A stretch of DNA of 64,000 nt from Methanofollis sp. W23 (GCF_017875325.1 NZ_JAGGMN010000001.1:1178001-1242000); one strand, 5' to 3'. Counted from the stretch's first letter, positions 1-7,838 are shown. Notes: generated from the letters alone by a model not told the origin. A program made the numbers and translations.

Positions 1-1
1 G

Positions 2-784
2 CCGGCGGCGACGGCGTCGCTGCTCCTCAATTTCGAGGCGGTGGCCACGACGATCATCGCGGTGCTCTGGTATCGTGAGCCGGTAGGGAGGCGGATGTGG
101 GCCGCGCTCTCCCTGATCACGCTCTCGTGCATTATCCTCTCGTACGTCCCTGACCAGCCTTTCGGGCTCTCGCTCGGGGCGCTCGGGGTCATCCTGACCT
201 GCACGTTCTGGGGGATGGACAACAACTTCAGCAAGAAGATCTCGGCAAAGGACCCGATCCCGATCGTGATGATCAAGGGGTTTGGGGCAGGGGCGGTCAC
301 CTTCGTCATCGCCCGTCTCCTTGGCGAGGCGATCCCGGACCCGGCCACCTGTCTGGCGGCGATGGTGATCGGGTTCCTGGGCTATGGCGGGATGATGAGC
401 GTCTTCTTCCTGATGGCGCTGCGCGGGATCGGGTCGGCGCGGACGAGCGCCCTGGTCTCGACCTCGCCGTTCTTCGGGGTCTTCGTCTCGTTCCTGCTCT
501 TCACCGAGGAACCGAGACCTGCCTTTTTCGTCTCTCTGCTGGTGATGGCCCTTGGTGCCTGGCTTCTCATCACCGAGAAGCACTCCCACCCTCACCGGCA
601 CGAGGTGATGGTCCACGAGCACCGGCACCGGCACGACGACCTCCATCATGACGGCCACCCGCATCCGCCTGGCACCCCGGCGCTCGATGCAAAGGGTTAC
701 CACTCGCATCCTCACCGGCATGAAGCAATGGTCCACGACCACTCGCACGCCCCCGACCTCCACCATCGGCACACCCATGAGTGA
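2..784 (+). CDS. DMT (EamA) family transporter with His-rich C-terminal tail, 5' end outside window
   Basis: The reading frame is open from base 2, so the N-terminus lies upstream. About 190 residues of alternating hydrophobic segments (for example ALSLITLSCIILSYV and SLLVMALGAWLLITE) match the second half of a ten-helix drug/metabolite transporter of the EamA type. These are inner-membrane exporters or importers of small metabolites. The last ~68 residues form a hydrophilic tail with 23 histidines, containing two copies of an HSHPHRHExMVHxH unit. Such tails bind divalent metals in other transporters, so a link to Ni, Co or Zn is possible but is inference; the membrane domain alone does not define the substrate. 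The fold is well supported, the substrate is not. Confidence 0.85.
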   Translation, partial: PAATASLLLNFEAVATTIIAVLWYREPVGRRMWAALSLITLSCIILSYVPDQPFGLSLGALGVILTCTFWGMDNNFSKKISAKDPIPIVMIKGFGAGAVTFVIARLLGEAIPDPATCLAAMVIGFLGYGGMMSVFFLMALRGIGSARTSALVSTSPFFGVFVSFLLFTEEPRPAFFVSLLVMALGAWLLITEKHSHPHRHEVMVHEHRHRHDDLHHDGHPHPPGTPALDAKGYHSHPHRHEAMVHDHSHAPDLHHRHTHE

Positions 785-883
785 GTGGTGGGGCGGCACG
801 ATAACTCTCTGGGGGGTGGAGGCGCCCTCGAGCTCATTCTGTACATCAGGAGTTGTGCCCGGGCAGCGTCGGGTGGTCACTCC

Positions 884-893
884 TTCCTTTTTT
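884..893 (+). terminator. poly-T terminator candidate after the DMT transporter
   Basis: A T-rich run (TCCTTTTTTCC) about 100 bp after the transporter stop resembles archaeal oligo-U termination sites. It lies just upstream of a repeat element. Confidence 0.4.
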
Positions 894-916
894 CCATGGG
901 ATTTTAGAGAGTCAAG

Positions 917-1089
917 GGCTTTGTAGAAATGCTCTGGGTGGGGCTCTCTGGCGGGGGGCGTGCGCACCCCGCACCCCCGCCACACGATAATAGGTCAAGG
1001 ACGGCGGCACTCGCCCCCGGCCAAAGGGGTAGGAAGGCGGATGACAGACACGCATTCTCCCCACGATACGTGAGGGTTTCTACAGAGCC
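917..1089 (+). mobile_element. Family A MITE-like element, 173-bp internally deleted copy
   Basis: Ends are GGCTTTGTAGAAA and TTTCTACAGAGCC, an imperfect 13-bp inverted pair. The flanks are a perfect 8-bp direct repeat, GAGTCAAG, at 909-916 and 1090-1097. The left interior (CTCTCTGGCGGGGGGCG) matches the 232-bp copies, but about 60 bp of the middle is missing. No ORF of its own. It sits 55 bp upstream of the next gene. Confidence 0.85.
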
Positions 1090-1144
1090 GAGTCAAGGAT
1101 GCAGAACCTGCCCGGCGCAAGGTTGATGGAGGTTTGCAGAGCAC

Positions 1145-2107
1145 ATGGGGAGTATGAAAATAGCCGTGGCAGGCGCAGGTGTGGCCGGGAGTTTTCTTGC
1201 CTCCCGGCTCTCTGATGCAGGATATGTGGTAGACCTCTATGACCTCCCGGCACAGACGGCGTGCCGGGCGTCTCCATGTGCCTGGATGGCGACACGGGAC
1301 TTCCCGGCCGTGCTCGAGGCCGAGGGGCTTGAGCCCGAAAAATACGTGATCGAGCACTTCGACGCCTTCTTCCTTCAGGAGCAGCGCCTGGAGGCCGACC
1401 TGATGACGATCCATAAACCGGCGCTTCTCGCCGACCTGCGGGGCGAGGTGGGGGTGCGGACAGGGAGGCCCGACCTTTCGGAATATGGCCGGGTCATCGA
1501 TGCCACCGGGACGGCACGGGCCTATCTCCCGGCGATCACGGGGGACGACTTCTGCCGGTGCGTCCAGTTCAGGGTGCAGGGCGGGGACCGGGCGCCCTCC
1601 CTCCCGTCGGTGCGGTATGTCCATGGCGGGTATGCCTGGTCGTTCCCGCTCGGCGGCGGCGAGCGGCATGTCGGGTGTCTCAGCCATCTCGCCGACCCCG
1701 CCGGGCTCATCGGGGAGACCGGGTATCTGGACGGCGAGGCGCACTGCGGGTGCAGGAGCAGGTTGCGGGTCACGTCGCCGTACCGGGCGCAGCCGTTTGT
1801 CTCTGGAAATGTTTGCGGGGTGGGCGAGGCGATCGGGTGTACTTATCCGTTGGTCGGCGACGGGATCGTTCCTGCCCTCCTTTCCGCCCGTCTTCTCCTC
1901 GACCACTTCGACGACCCTGCGGGCTACACGCAGGCGGTCCTCGACGCCTTCCCGGGGATGCAGGGGGAGCGCACTCTCCTGGAGAGGATGAAGGCCGGGC
2001 GCCGTCCGTCGCCTGCGTGGATCGATGAGGTCGATACTTCGCGCCTTGGCGTCAGGGTCACTCCGGCCGGGGTTGCCCGTATCCTCTTTGCGCTCATTGC
2101 AAGGTGA
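1145..2107 (+). CDS. NAD(P)/FAD-dependent oxidoreductase, geranylgeranyl reductase-like
   Basis: The N-terminus carries a Rossmann dinucleotide-binding motif (VAGAGVAGSFLASRLSDAG). The C-terminal third has the FAD-contact region GxGxAIGxxxPLxGDGIxPA typical of geranylgeranyl/digeranylgeranylglycerophospholipid reductases. In archaea these flavoproteins reduce isoprenoid double bonds of membrane lipids, but methanogens carry several paralogues and the substrate here cannot be read from sequence. At 320 residues it is shorter than the usual ~390-400. The start could be 1145 or the ATG at 1154, which directly precedes the conserved MKIAVAGAG; GGAGG lies at 1129-1133. It appears monocistronic. 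Confidence 0.8.
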   Translation: MGSMKIAVAGAGVAGSFLASRLSDAGYVVDLYDLPAQTACRASPCAWMATRDFPAVLEAEGLEPEKYVIEHFDAFFLQEQRLEADLMTIHKPALLADLRGEVGVRTGRPDLSEYGRVIDATGTARAYLPAITGDDFCRCVQFRVQGGDRAPSLPSVRYVHGGYAWSFPLGGGERHVGCLSHLADPAGLIGETGYLDGEAHCGCRSRLRVTSPYRAQPFVSGNVCGVGEAIGCTYPLVGDGIVPALLSARLLLDHFDDPAGYTQAVLDAFPGMQGERTLLERMKAGRRPSPAWIDEVDTSRLGVRVTPAGVARILFALIAR

Positions 2108-2221
2108 CCGGGGCCGCTCCAGTCTGTTTCTCCGGGGTGAAGAGGAGGGGCAGAGTGACGAAGCGCGATTGGTCGGCGTCCCTGCTCCCCTGTCGATGTC
2201 TGGAAGGAGAACTGAGAGACC

Positions 2222-2301
2222 GATCCTGTAAAAATCCTCTGGACGGGTATCTTTGGCGGGCGACACATATCCCCTCACAATAGGAGGGGTTCTGCAGGGC
2301 C
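2222..2301 (+). mobile_element. Family A MITE-like element, 80-bp minimal derivative
   Basis: Ends GATCCTGTAAAAA and GGTTCTGCAGGGCC are degenerate forms of the family A inverted ends. The flanks GAGAGACC (2214-2221) and AAGAGACC (2302-2309) match in 7 of 8 positions, like a target duplication. Only the outer arms of the 232-bp element remain. The rest of this spacer (2108-2472) shows no gene. Confidence 0.65.
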
Positions 2302-2472
2302 AAGAGACCTGAGATCTCCTGGAGTCGCGCCTGATTATCGTCTTCCCCCATATGCCTGGGGGCAGAATCGGTGAAGACAGAGAGGGGGGGCACCAACGCC
2401 CTCCCTCCCCTTCATGGTGCAATTTCCCTGGAAGAGGTCTGCAAAACCAGGATCTCTTCCTGGGGTATGATT

Positions 2473-2628
2473 TCAGAAGAGTTCTCGAACTTCGATCGCC
2501 TCGGCGCTGATGCCGCGCACATTGAGCATGACGGCATGGTAGAGGTTGACATTGCGCATGCATTCCCTGAACTCACCGTCGTACCATTCTTTGATGGATT
2601 CGCGGTACATCATCATCTTGGTCTGCAT
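2473..2628 (-). CDS. 51-residue conserved-looking small protein
   Basis: A short gene reading MQTKMMMYRESIKEWYDG at its start and ISAEAIEVRELF at its end. The composition is that of a folded, mainly helical cytosolic protein, with well-spread charged and aromatic residues unlike the Pro/Arg-rich shadow frames nearby. No Shine-Dalgarno site precedes the ATG. A TATA-like TATAACTC at about 2657-2663 lies ~32 bp upstream, the spacing seen at other apparently leaderless genes in this window. The in-frame codons upstream reach a stop without another start codon. I do not recognise the family and give no function. Confidence 0.6.
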   Translation of the reverse strand: MQTKMMMYRESIKEWYDGEFRECMRNVNLYHAVMLNVRGISAEAIEVRELF

Positions 2629-2901
2629 AATGGTATCTTCGCGTTTGGCCGAGGGAGTTATAGTCGTTTTGAATTGAATCTGCCGGATTATTGACTATCT
2701 TTCATGATAATTCCAGATTTGCGGCGGCGAATGGGAGCGATGGTTGAGGGGTGGGGGGCCGGGTGCGAGGCAGGGTGAGAGGAGCGCAGGCCAACAGATC
2801 AGGTGAAGGCGATTCTTCGTTTCCTGGCCCAGGAGGGGGCCTGATCTATTTCTCACGAGGGGCTCTCTCGATCGCCTCCCTGCCGCGACCGCGCCGGGGG
2901 A

Positions 2902-3565
2902 CTTTTGTGGCGAGTATGTCTCTCACCCTCCGCCGGGGGTTCTGCCCCCGGACTCCCGGCGAGGGCGAGTGGTCGTGGACCGGAGGGCGGCGGATTGGTG
3001 GGAGTGATCATAGTTCTTCGTGGTGAGTGAGTCGTTCCCCCCCCCGCCCGGGGACGAGTGCCCCCAAACCCCCGCGATGGCGATTTGTCGTGGATCAGAG
3101 AACGGTGGATCATTGAGGGCGATCTTTTTTCTTCGGGTGGTGTGTGTCTTCTTGGTCTTTGTGGCGAGTAGATCGTTTGCCCTCCGCCGGGGGACGAGTG
3201 CCCCCGGTCCCCCGGCGATAGCGATTGGTCGGAGATCGGAGGGCGGTGGATCAGTGAGGGCGATCTTTTTTTCTTCGGGAGGTGTGTGTCTTCCGGTCTT
3301 TGTGGCGGAGGACTACTGTGAGATCATACCAGATGAAGAGGGAGGTGCCGTCCTCGACCAATCGTGTGGTGGGGGGTCCGAGGGGTGCAACCGCCCGGCC
3401 CTGAGAGAGAGCAAGAGGATTTTTTTCTGGTGAGTAGATCCTTCACCTCCATCGGGGGACGAGTGCCCCGGGACTCCCGGAGAGGGCGAGTGGTCGGGGA
3501 CCGGAGGGTGGCGGACCAAGTGTGGGCGATCTTTTTTCTTCGGGTGGTGTGTGTCTCCCGGTCTT
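2902..3565. repeat. Degenerate tandem array, unit about 130-140 bp, 4-5 copies
   Basis: Blocks starting near 2902, 3015, 3155, 3294 and 3430 share the order: TTTGTGGCGAGTAG-like start, a GC hairpin (CGCCGGGGGACGAGTGCCCC and variants), GCGATTGGTCG, GGAGGGCGGTGGATCA, then GCGATCTTTTTTCTTCGGG and GGTGTGTGTCTTC. The block from 3305 to 3428 looks like a family A-like insertion into one unit. No open frame crosses the array coherently, so I treat it as noncoding. Confidence 0.75.
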
Positions 3566-4300
3566 CAACCATGTCTCCCGCGAGCGGACAGGGAGGCCTC
3601 TGGATCGACGCCGCCGCCCCTGACTGACCTCGTCACCTTCGCACCTTCGCGCCTGGTTCGCACCCGGCGGGCGCGAAGATGGCGGCCCGGAAAGAACCTC
3701 AGTCCTGACGTGATTTTGGTACTGGAGTACAGAGAGAGAAGTGTGTACAGTTCCCCCTGGTATTTTGCATACGATCCAGGGAACACCCGGCACCCATGGC
3801 GGCCAGGTGTAGGGGGGGAACGTACAAATGAAGGGGGGAAACCTGGCACGCATGCCTGGTCGACTGATCAGACGCGGCATATGCGTTTTATTCCAGGGGT
3901 AAACCAGGTGCGAAGAAAAAAATGCCTCTCCATGGGGCGGAAGGGTCCATCTCTCTGAGGCTATCCCAGAACTCTCCTGCTTCTCTCTGAAGATCGAGAG
4001 AGATAGTGGTGGAGAGGGTGCGGTCCCCGGCCAATCTTCATCAGTGGGGGTCAAGGAGGCACTCGCCCCCGGCGCGAGGATATGGGAAGGCCATGGATGC
4101 ATGTGTGCGCTACGAAGAGGCGACCTCCCCTCTTCATGATCGTCTCTTCTCCTCCCCGAGAGTTCTGGGATATGCTCACCCATACACGCAGTACACAATT
4201 TTGAACAGAACTCAGGACCGGGCCTACCCGCCGGGCAGAAAAACGTTTGAGTCCTCGCACCTGCGCATGGCACCGAGGAGAGTACGGCGGTCTCTCCCTG
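3566..4300. other. Gene-free spacer with repeat fragments
   Basis: I see no gene in this stretch. 3700-3930 is of mixed composition with several CCTGG/CCAGG inverted pairs. 4010-4190 is a truncated mosaic repeat: a GC hairpin segment near 4070, the GGGAAGGCCATGGATGCATG block at 4085 and a family C right end (GAGAGTTCTGGGATATGCTC) near 4158-4177. Confidence 0.5.
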
Positions 4301-4608
4301 TCATGTCCCGCCGCCGTACCTCGTTGTAGGGGTGTTTTTGTGGTTGTAATTTTATCTCTGTAGTCTGTGGGCTACGAGTTGCAGCATGGAGGACGCGGCA
4401 GGCCCCGGCGAGGTGGTACATCATCTCATTCTCCGGCACCCGGGAGGTAAGTCGGGGGCCGGTTGCTGGGGGGCCAGGGCGGTCAAGGCGCCTGGTGAGT
4501 TGCCTGGATGCACAATACCTGGCCGCGGATTTTCTGGGTCGATGAGGGAGTGGGTCGCCGAAGTCCTGCCGACAGGAGAAAGATTGTGGATTAAGGTTAA
4601 AAAACCTC

Positions 4609-4622
4609 CGAAACGCGTTTCG
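4609..4622. promoter_or_regulatory. Perfect 14-bp palindrome upstream of the pilin promoter
   Basis: CGAAACGCGTTTCG is an exact dyad about 100 bp upstream of the pilin TATA box, next to further CGAGATCT/TTTCGATC half-sites. It is a candidate operator for a dimeric regulator. The protein that binds is unknown. Confidence 0.4.
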
Positions 4623-4724
4623 AGATCTATTTCGATCTTCAGATCAATATGGTGTGGTTTTACGGTATTTTGGGGTTTTAGATCTCGAATTTGCCAGAGG
4701 AGCTCTCCAAAGCATATCGAAATG

Positions 4725-4733
4725 TTTATATTT
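4725..4733 (+). promoter_or_regulatory. TATA box and leader of the pilin gene
   Basis: An AT-rich TTTATATTT preceded by a purine-rich BRE-like CGAAATG lies 47-55 bp before the pilin ATG. The predicted transcript start near 4755 leaves a ~25-nt leader with GGGGCGGTGA as ribosome site. A short GCCCCG/CGGGGC stem at 4755-4768 touches that site and could modulate translation (inference). Confidence 0.6.
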
Positions 4734-4779
4734 TTGTGCGAGATCTGATCCTATGCCCCGCACGGGGCGGTGAAACTCG

Positions 4780-5250
4780 ATGAACTCACAAAAAGAAATG
4801 CATGAAGAGGCCGTTTCGCCGGTCATCGGCGTAATCCTGATGGTCGCGATCACGGTGGTGCTCGCGGCGGTCGTCGGGATGTACGTGATGGGCCAGGCCG
4901 ACGCGATCCCTGAGTCGAAGTCGGTCACGATGACGGCTGAGAAAAGTATCGTCACTGATGATTCTAAAGAATTTACAGAAATTAAGGTCACGGTTGTAGG
5001 GGGATCTGACCTCAACGCACTTCAATCTCTTACATTGAAGTGGGATGGCAAGAATACTGAGTCACTTACATATAATGGGGAGGGATCAGCGATAACTACT
5101 GGAGTTGTTGACAAAGACTTCGCTCCAGGTGATGTTATCACCATCGACTATGATGGTACCAATAATAAGTATGGAGACTCAGGCAAACTGACCATCGCTG
5201 GAAAATTCTCTGACGGTTCAGAGGCCCTCCTCCTCACCAAGAACTTCTAA
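4780..5250 (+). CDS. Type IV pilin / archaellin-like protein
   Basis: The N-terminus MNSQKEMHEEAVSPVIGV is followed by a long hydrophobic helix (ILMVAITVVLAAVVGMYVMG). This is the hallmark of archaeal class III prepilins (DUF1628-type N-terminal domain), cleaved next to VSPVIG by a prepilin peptidase and assembled through the helix. The remaining ~110 residues are a beta-rich extracellular domain. From about 4930 the codons become noticeably A/T-richer than in neighbouring genes, which fits a fast-evolving surface protein or horizontal exchange. The ribosome site GGCGGTGA lies 7 nt before the ATG. DUF5658 follows 31 nt downstream and is probably cotranscribed. Confidence 0.88.
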   Translation: MNSQKEMHEEAVSPVIGVILMVAITVVLAAVVGMYVMGQADAIPESKSVTMTAEKSIVTDDSKEFTEIKVTVVGGSDLNALQSLTLKWDGKNTESLTYNGEGSAITTGVVDKDFAPGDVITIDYDGTNNKYGDSGKLTIAGKFSDGSEALLLTKNF

Positions 5251-5281
5251 CCTGGTTGACCACTGAGGAGCGAAAAAATCC

Positions 5282-5743
5282 ATGCCGCCCTGGGACCGGT
5301 GCGTGAGGTGCGAGGGGGAGGGAGGCGCCCGTGAAGACGGGGGCCTGGAGAACACCCTCCGCCGCCGCCCCTTTGCATGCCGGGACCAGGGGGACAGGAC
5401 TCCCCTGGGCGCGGGAGTCTTCCCGCGCCCGTTCACCTTGACCGAAAAAATTCTTCTCCTCTGCCTGGTCGCCCTCCTCGTCTGCGACGTGGTCACCACC
5501 ACCTATGCGGTCGGGAAGGGGATCGGCTATGAGGGCAACCCGGTGATGACCGGCGTGACGGCATGCCCTCCGGCACATCTGCTGCTCAAACTCACCTATG
5601 CCGGGGTGGTGGTCGGACTCGCAGGGGCGGCCGAGCGCTTCGTGGAAGGGGCAGGGGTGTACTGCATCGCCGCGGCGTGCGCCTTCTATCTCCTGCCGTT
5701 CGTCAACAACCTCTGGGTCATCGCGACCTTCCCGCCGGCGTGA
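5282..5743 (+). CDS. DUF5658 family membrane protein
   Basis: A 153-residue protein with a ~50-residue hydrophilic, Arg/Gly-rich N-terminus followed by three hydrophobic segments (about 53-74, 96-115 and 123-145). The segment CDVVTTTYAVGKGIGYEGNPVM matches the D-x-x-T-T ... E-x-N-P pattern of DUF5658 proteins, small membrane proteins of unknown role in archaea and bacteria. A GAGGAG lies about 14 nt before the chosen ATG. The N-terminal region is atypical, so the true start may be downstream, though no better start codon exists before the first helix. Likely in an operon with the pilin. Confidence 0.7.
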   Translation: MPPWDRCVRCEGEGGAREDGGLENTLRRRPFACRDQGDRTPLGAGVFPRPFTLTEKILLLCLVALLVCDVVTTTYAVGKGIGYEGNPVMTGVTACPPAHLLLKLTYAGVVVGLAGAAERFVEGAGVYCIAAACAFYLLPFVNNLWVIATFPPA

Positions 5744-5832
5744 ACAAACCGGCCGCGACCGCGGCCTGTCCTGGCCCGAGGGGCCTGGCGGAGGCGGGGG
5801 GGCAACTATCCTCTAAAATCTATATCAAAAGG

Positions 5833-5840
5833 TTTATATG
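5833..5840 (+). promoter_or_regulatory. TATA box upstream of a gene-free segment
   Basis: AAAAGGTTTATATGG is a strong archaeal BRE/TATA match with no ORF behind it. It lies inside an inverted pair TCTAAAAT/ATTTTAGA (about 5813-5870). Confidence 0.5.
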
Positions 5841-5859
5841 GTCATGAATTATATTTTAG

Positions 5860-5980
5860 AGATGTCTGCCCCTCACACATAGTTTCATCGGTTCAACCAT
5901 TCACCCTTGGTGGGATCACGCCACCGCTGGGCCCTGGGGGGCAGCGGTTTCATTTCATTACCTCCTATCATCTTTTTTTC
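5860..5980 (+). ncRNA. Candidate small noncoding RNA
   Basis: A segment of ~120 nt starts about 25 nt after the TATA box at 5833 and ends in an oligo-T run (TCTTTTTTTC, 5971-5980). It contains a 7-bp stem ACCGCTG (5923-5929) / CAGCGGT (5942-5948), and no ORF longer than about a dozen codons. Promoter, hairpin and terminator in the right order suggest an independent transcript. No known RNA family was recognised. Confidence 0.4.
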
Positions 5981-6330
5981 CCTGAAAAAATCCTCGCCTC
6001 CTGCAAGAGAACGTGTGCATCAACGCCTCCCCCCGTCACTCGCGCCAGGGACTCCGCCCCAGAACCCCCAGGAGATAGATCGATCAGGGAAGGCAGTCTC
6101 GAAGTTCCAGGAGAGGAGGATGCTGGCTTTGCCTTTATCATGGGACTGAGGAGCGCACGCCGACCAGAGAACGCCGTCGCGAGAACCTCTCCAGATCTTT
6201 TTTCCAGGTGCGGACGCCCCCGCACCCGGTCTGGCACACGCCACACGAGTGTGGTCTCCCCCTCTTCATGAGAGGAGTCGCAGGGCAATGGGCCAGGTTG
6301 CTGGCCTGGACCCCCGCCCTCCTTCATGTG

Positions 6331-6864
6331 AAACTACGCCCATATTGCCCCTGGATCCAGGGGCGGGGCGTCGGATCCAGGGACGATCTGGCGATATCGG
6401 GAACAAAGGAGAAAATGAGGGCGGATCGCACAATAAAGAGAAAACCATGGACCGGATCCGCATGCATATGAGAGATATGAGCCTCAGAGATACTATGGGT
6501 CCACTCGCCCGGCGAACGCCGGTCCTGGAGGCGTGAGAATGGCAGGAAATCGGCGCGATTTTTCGGCATCCCGAATTCGCGCACCTGCCACCCCCCCTGG
6601 ATCCGGTGAGAAGACCACCCGTCTCTCAGGGAAAAATACGGCCATATCGCCCATGGATCCGGGATCATGCCTGGCGATCCGGGCCCGGTACGGGGAGATC
6701 GAGATCAGACGGGAAAATGAAGAGCGATCATGCAATAAAGGAAAAATCATCGAGTGGATCCGTATGCCCTTGAGTGATATCTGCGCGTAGGGCTATGGCC
6801 CCTCAGACCCCATGAACGCCTATCCTGGAGGCCCAGGAACGCATGGAAACCGGCGCGATTTCGA
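6331..6864. repeat. Tandem duplication, unit about 300 bp, two diverged copies
   Basis: Copy 1 starts at 6331 (AAACTACGCCCATATTGCCC) and copy 2 at 6633 (AAAATACGGCCATATCGCCC). Shared blocks in the same order include GGATCC motifs, GAAAATGA, GATC(G/A)(C/T)(A/G)CAATAAAG, GTGGATCCG/CCGGATCCG, CCTGGAGGC and GGAAA(T/C)CGGCGCGATTT. No gene is apparent. The stretch from 5990 to 6330 before it has GC hairpins but no recognised feature. Confidence 0.7.
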
Positions 6865-6870
6865 GGGGGC

Positions 6871-7446
6871 TCACTCCCCCCTCGTCACCATACGGACATG
6901 CCACATCCGCTGCACCGCCGTGAGATTGGTGAAGACCGCAAGCACCCAGAGCGCCGGGACCAGGAGACCGGTGAGAAGCCCGACGATGAGGACAAGCATC
7001 CGTTCAAGCCTCGTGAAAAGTCCGGTCCTGCACTCCACGCCCAGCCCCTCCGCACGCGCACGGGTGTAACTCACCATCAGGGACCCCACCAGCGCCGCGA
7101 AGGTGAGCACCCGGGCCGTCTCGTCCCCGGCACAATAGAGAAAAACCCCGCCAAAGAGAAACGCCTCGGCATACCGGTCAAGGACCGAGTCGAAGAACGC
7201 CCCGAACCGACTGGCCTGCCCGTTGGTCCTCGCCACCGCACCGTCGAGTGCGTCAAAAACCCCGCCGAAACCCAGGACCAGCCCCGCGGCCAGGAGATGC
7301 CCCATGGCGATGAGCCCCGCCGCACCGACCATAATGACAAGCCCTGTAGCCGTCAGCATGTTCGGCGTCACCCCGGTCTTCCCGATGACCGCCGCCACCC
7401 GCGAAAGCATCCCTTCTGTCCGTTCCCTCATCCACCCGTCGATCAT
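6871..7446 (-). CDS. CDP-alcohol phosphatidyltransferase (archaetidylinositol-phosphate / PgsA-type synthase)
   Basis: This membrane enzyme transfers a polar head group to CDP-archaeol during ether-lipid synthesis. The family signature D-x2-D-G-x2-A-R-x8-G-x3-D-x3-D is complete in FDALDGAVAR...RFGAFFDSVLDR, where the aspartates bind the metal and CDP. The length (191 residues) and several hydrophobic helices fit the archaeal archaetidylinositol-phosphate synthase group, but head-group specificity cannot be proved from sequence. The ribosome site GAGGCGGC directly precedes the ATG. The gene is divergent from the small acidic protein gene and its 3' end abuts the tandem repeats. Confidence 0.88.
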   Translation of the reverse strand: MIDGWMRERTEGMLSRVAAVIGKTGVTPNMLTATGLVIMVGAAGLIAMGHLLAAGLVLGFGGVFDALDGAVARTNGQASRFGAFFDSVLDRYAEAFLFGGVFLYCAGDETARVLTFAALVGSLMVSYTRARAEGLGVECRTGLFTRLERMLVLIVGLLTGLLVPALWVLAVFTNLTAVQRMWHVRMVTRGE

Positions 7447-7576
7447 GCCGCCTCAGATCCGTTTGATATCTGAATGGAATCGACATCAACCTTTCTTCAG
7501 GGAACCATCCGGTTTTATATAGAGGAGACGAAATGATAGATCGATCAGGCACGCAGACACAGGGGGGGAGCATGTC

Positions 7577-7819
7577 GTGAAACGAGTAGGCATCAGGCTA
7601 GAGACTCTTGCCGCCATCATTGAAGACCTCGACAGTGACGAAGACCTCAGGGCCATCTTCGGTGATCCCGTCACCGGCCACCTCGCCATCGTCGCCGAAT
7701 ACGCCGACGGCACCGTCGACCTCAGGATCGAAGAGATCAGGGAAGTCCCGCTCACCGCCGACGAGACCACCAGGTTCACCGAAGTCACCGACCGCATCGT
7801 CTATGCAAACCTTCTCTGA
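7577..7819 (+). CDS. Small acidic protein, unknown function
   Basis: An 80-residue acidic cytosolic protein (MKRVGIRLETLAAIIEDLDS...RIVYANLL) with no transmembrane segment or recognised domain. The start is GTG at 7577, preceded by GGGGGGAG with 7-nt spacing; the nearby ATG at 7572 runs straight into a stop. A TATA-like TTTTATATAGAG lies near 7512-7522. A secreted-protein gene follows 19 nt downstream, suggesting cotranscription. I do not recognise the family. Confidence 0.65.
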   Translation: MKRVGIRLETLAAIIEDLDSDEDLRAIFGDPVTGHLAIVAEYADGTVDLRIEEIREVPLTADETTRFTEVTDRIVYANLL

Positions 7820-7838
7820 AAAAAATCGTGGGCCCCGG

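Noticed and set aside
995-2563. 522-codon open frame on the minus strand opposite the geranylgeranyl-reductase-like gene
   Set aside because: Arg/Pro/His-rich composition without domains; it is the G+C-driven antisense shadow of a gene with clear motifs.
2902-3565. CRISPR array
   Set aside because: The units are contiguous ~135-bp degenerate repeats without short identical repeats and unique spacers, and no cas gene is in the window.
3443-4273. 276-codon minus-strand frame in the pilin upstream spacer
   Set aside because: It crosses the tandem array and mosaic repeats, has no start context and a low-complexity Pro/Arg/Ser composition.
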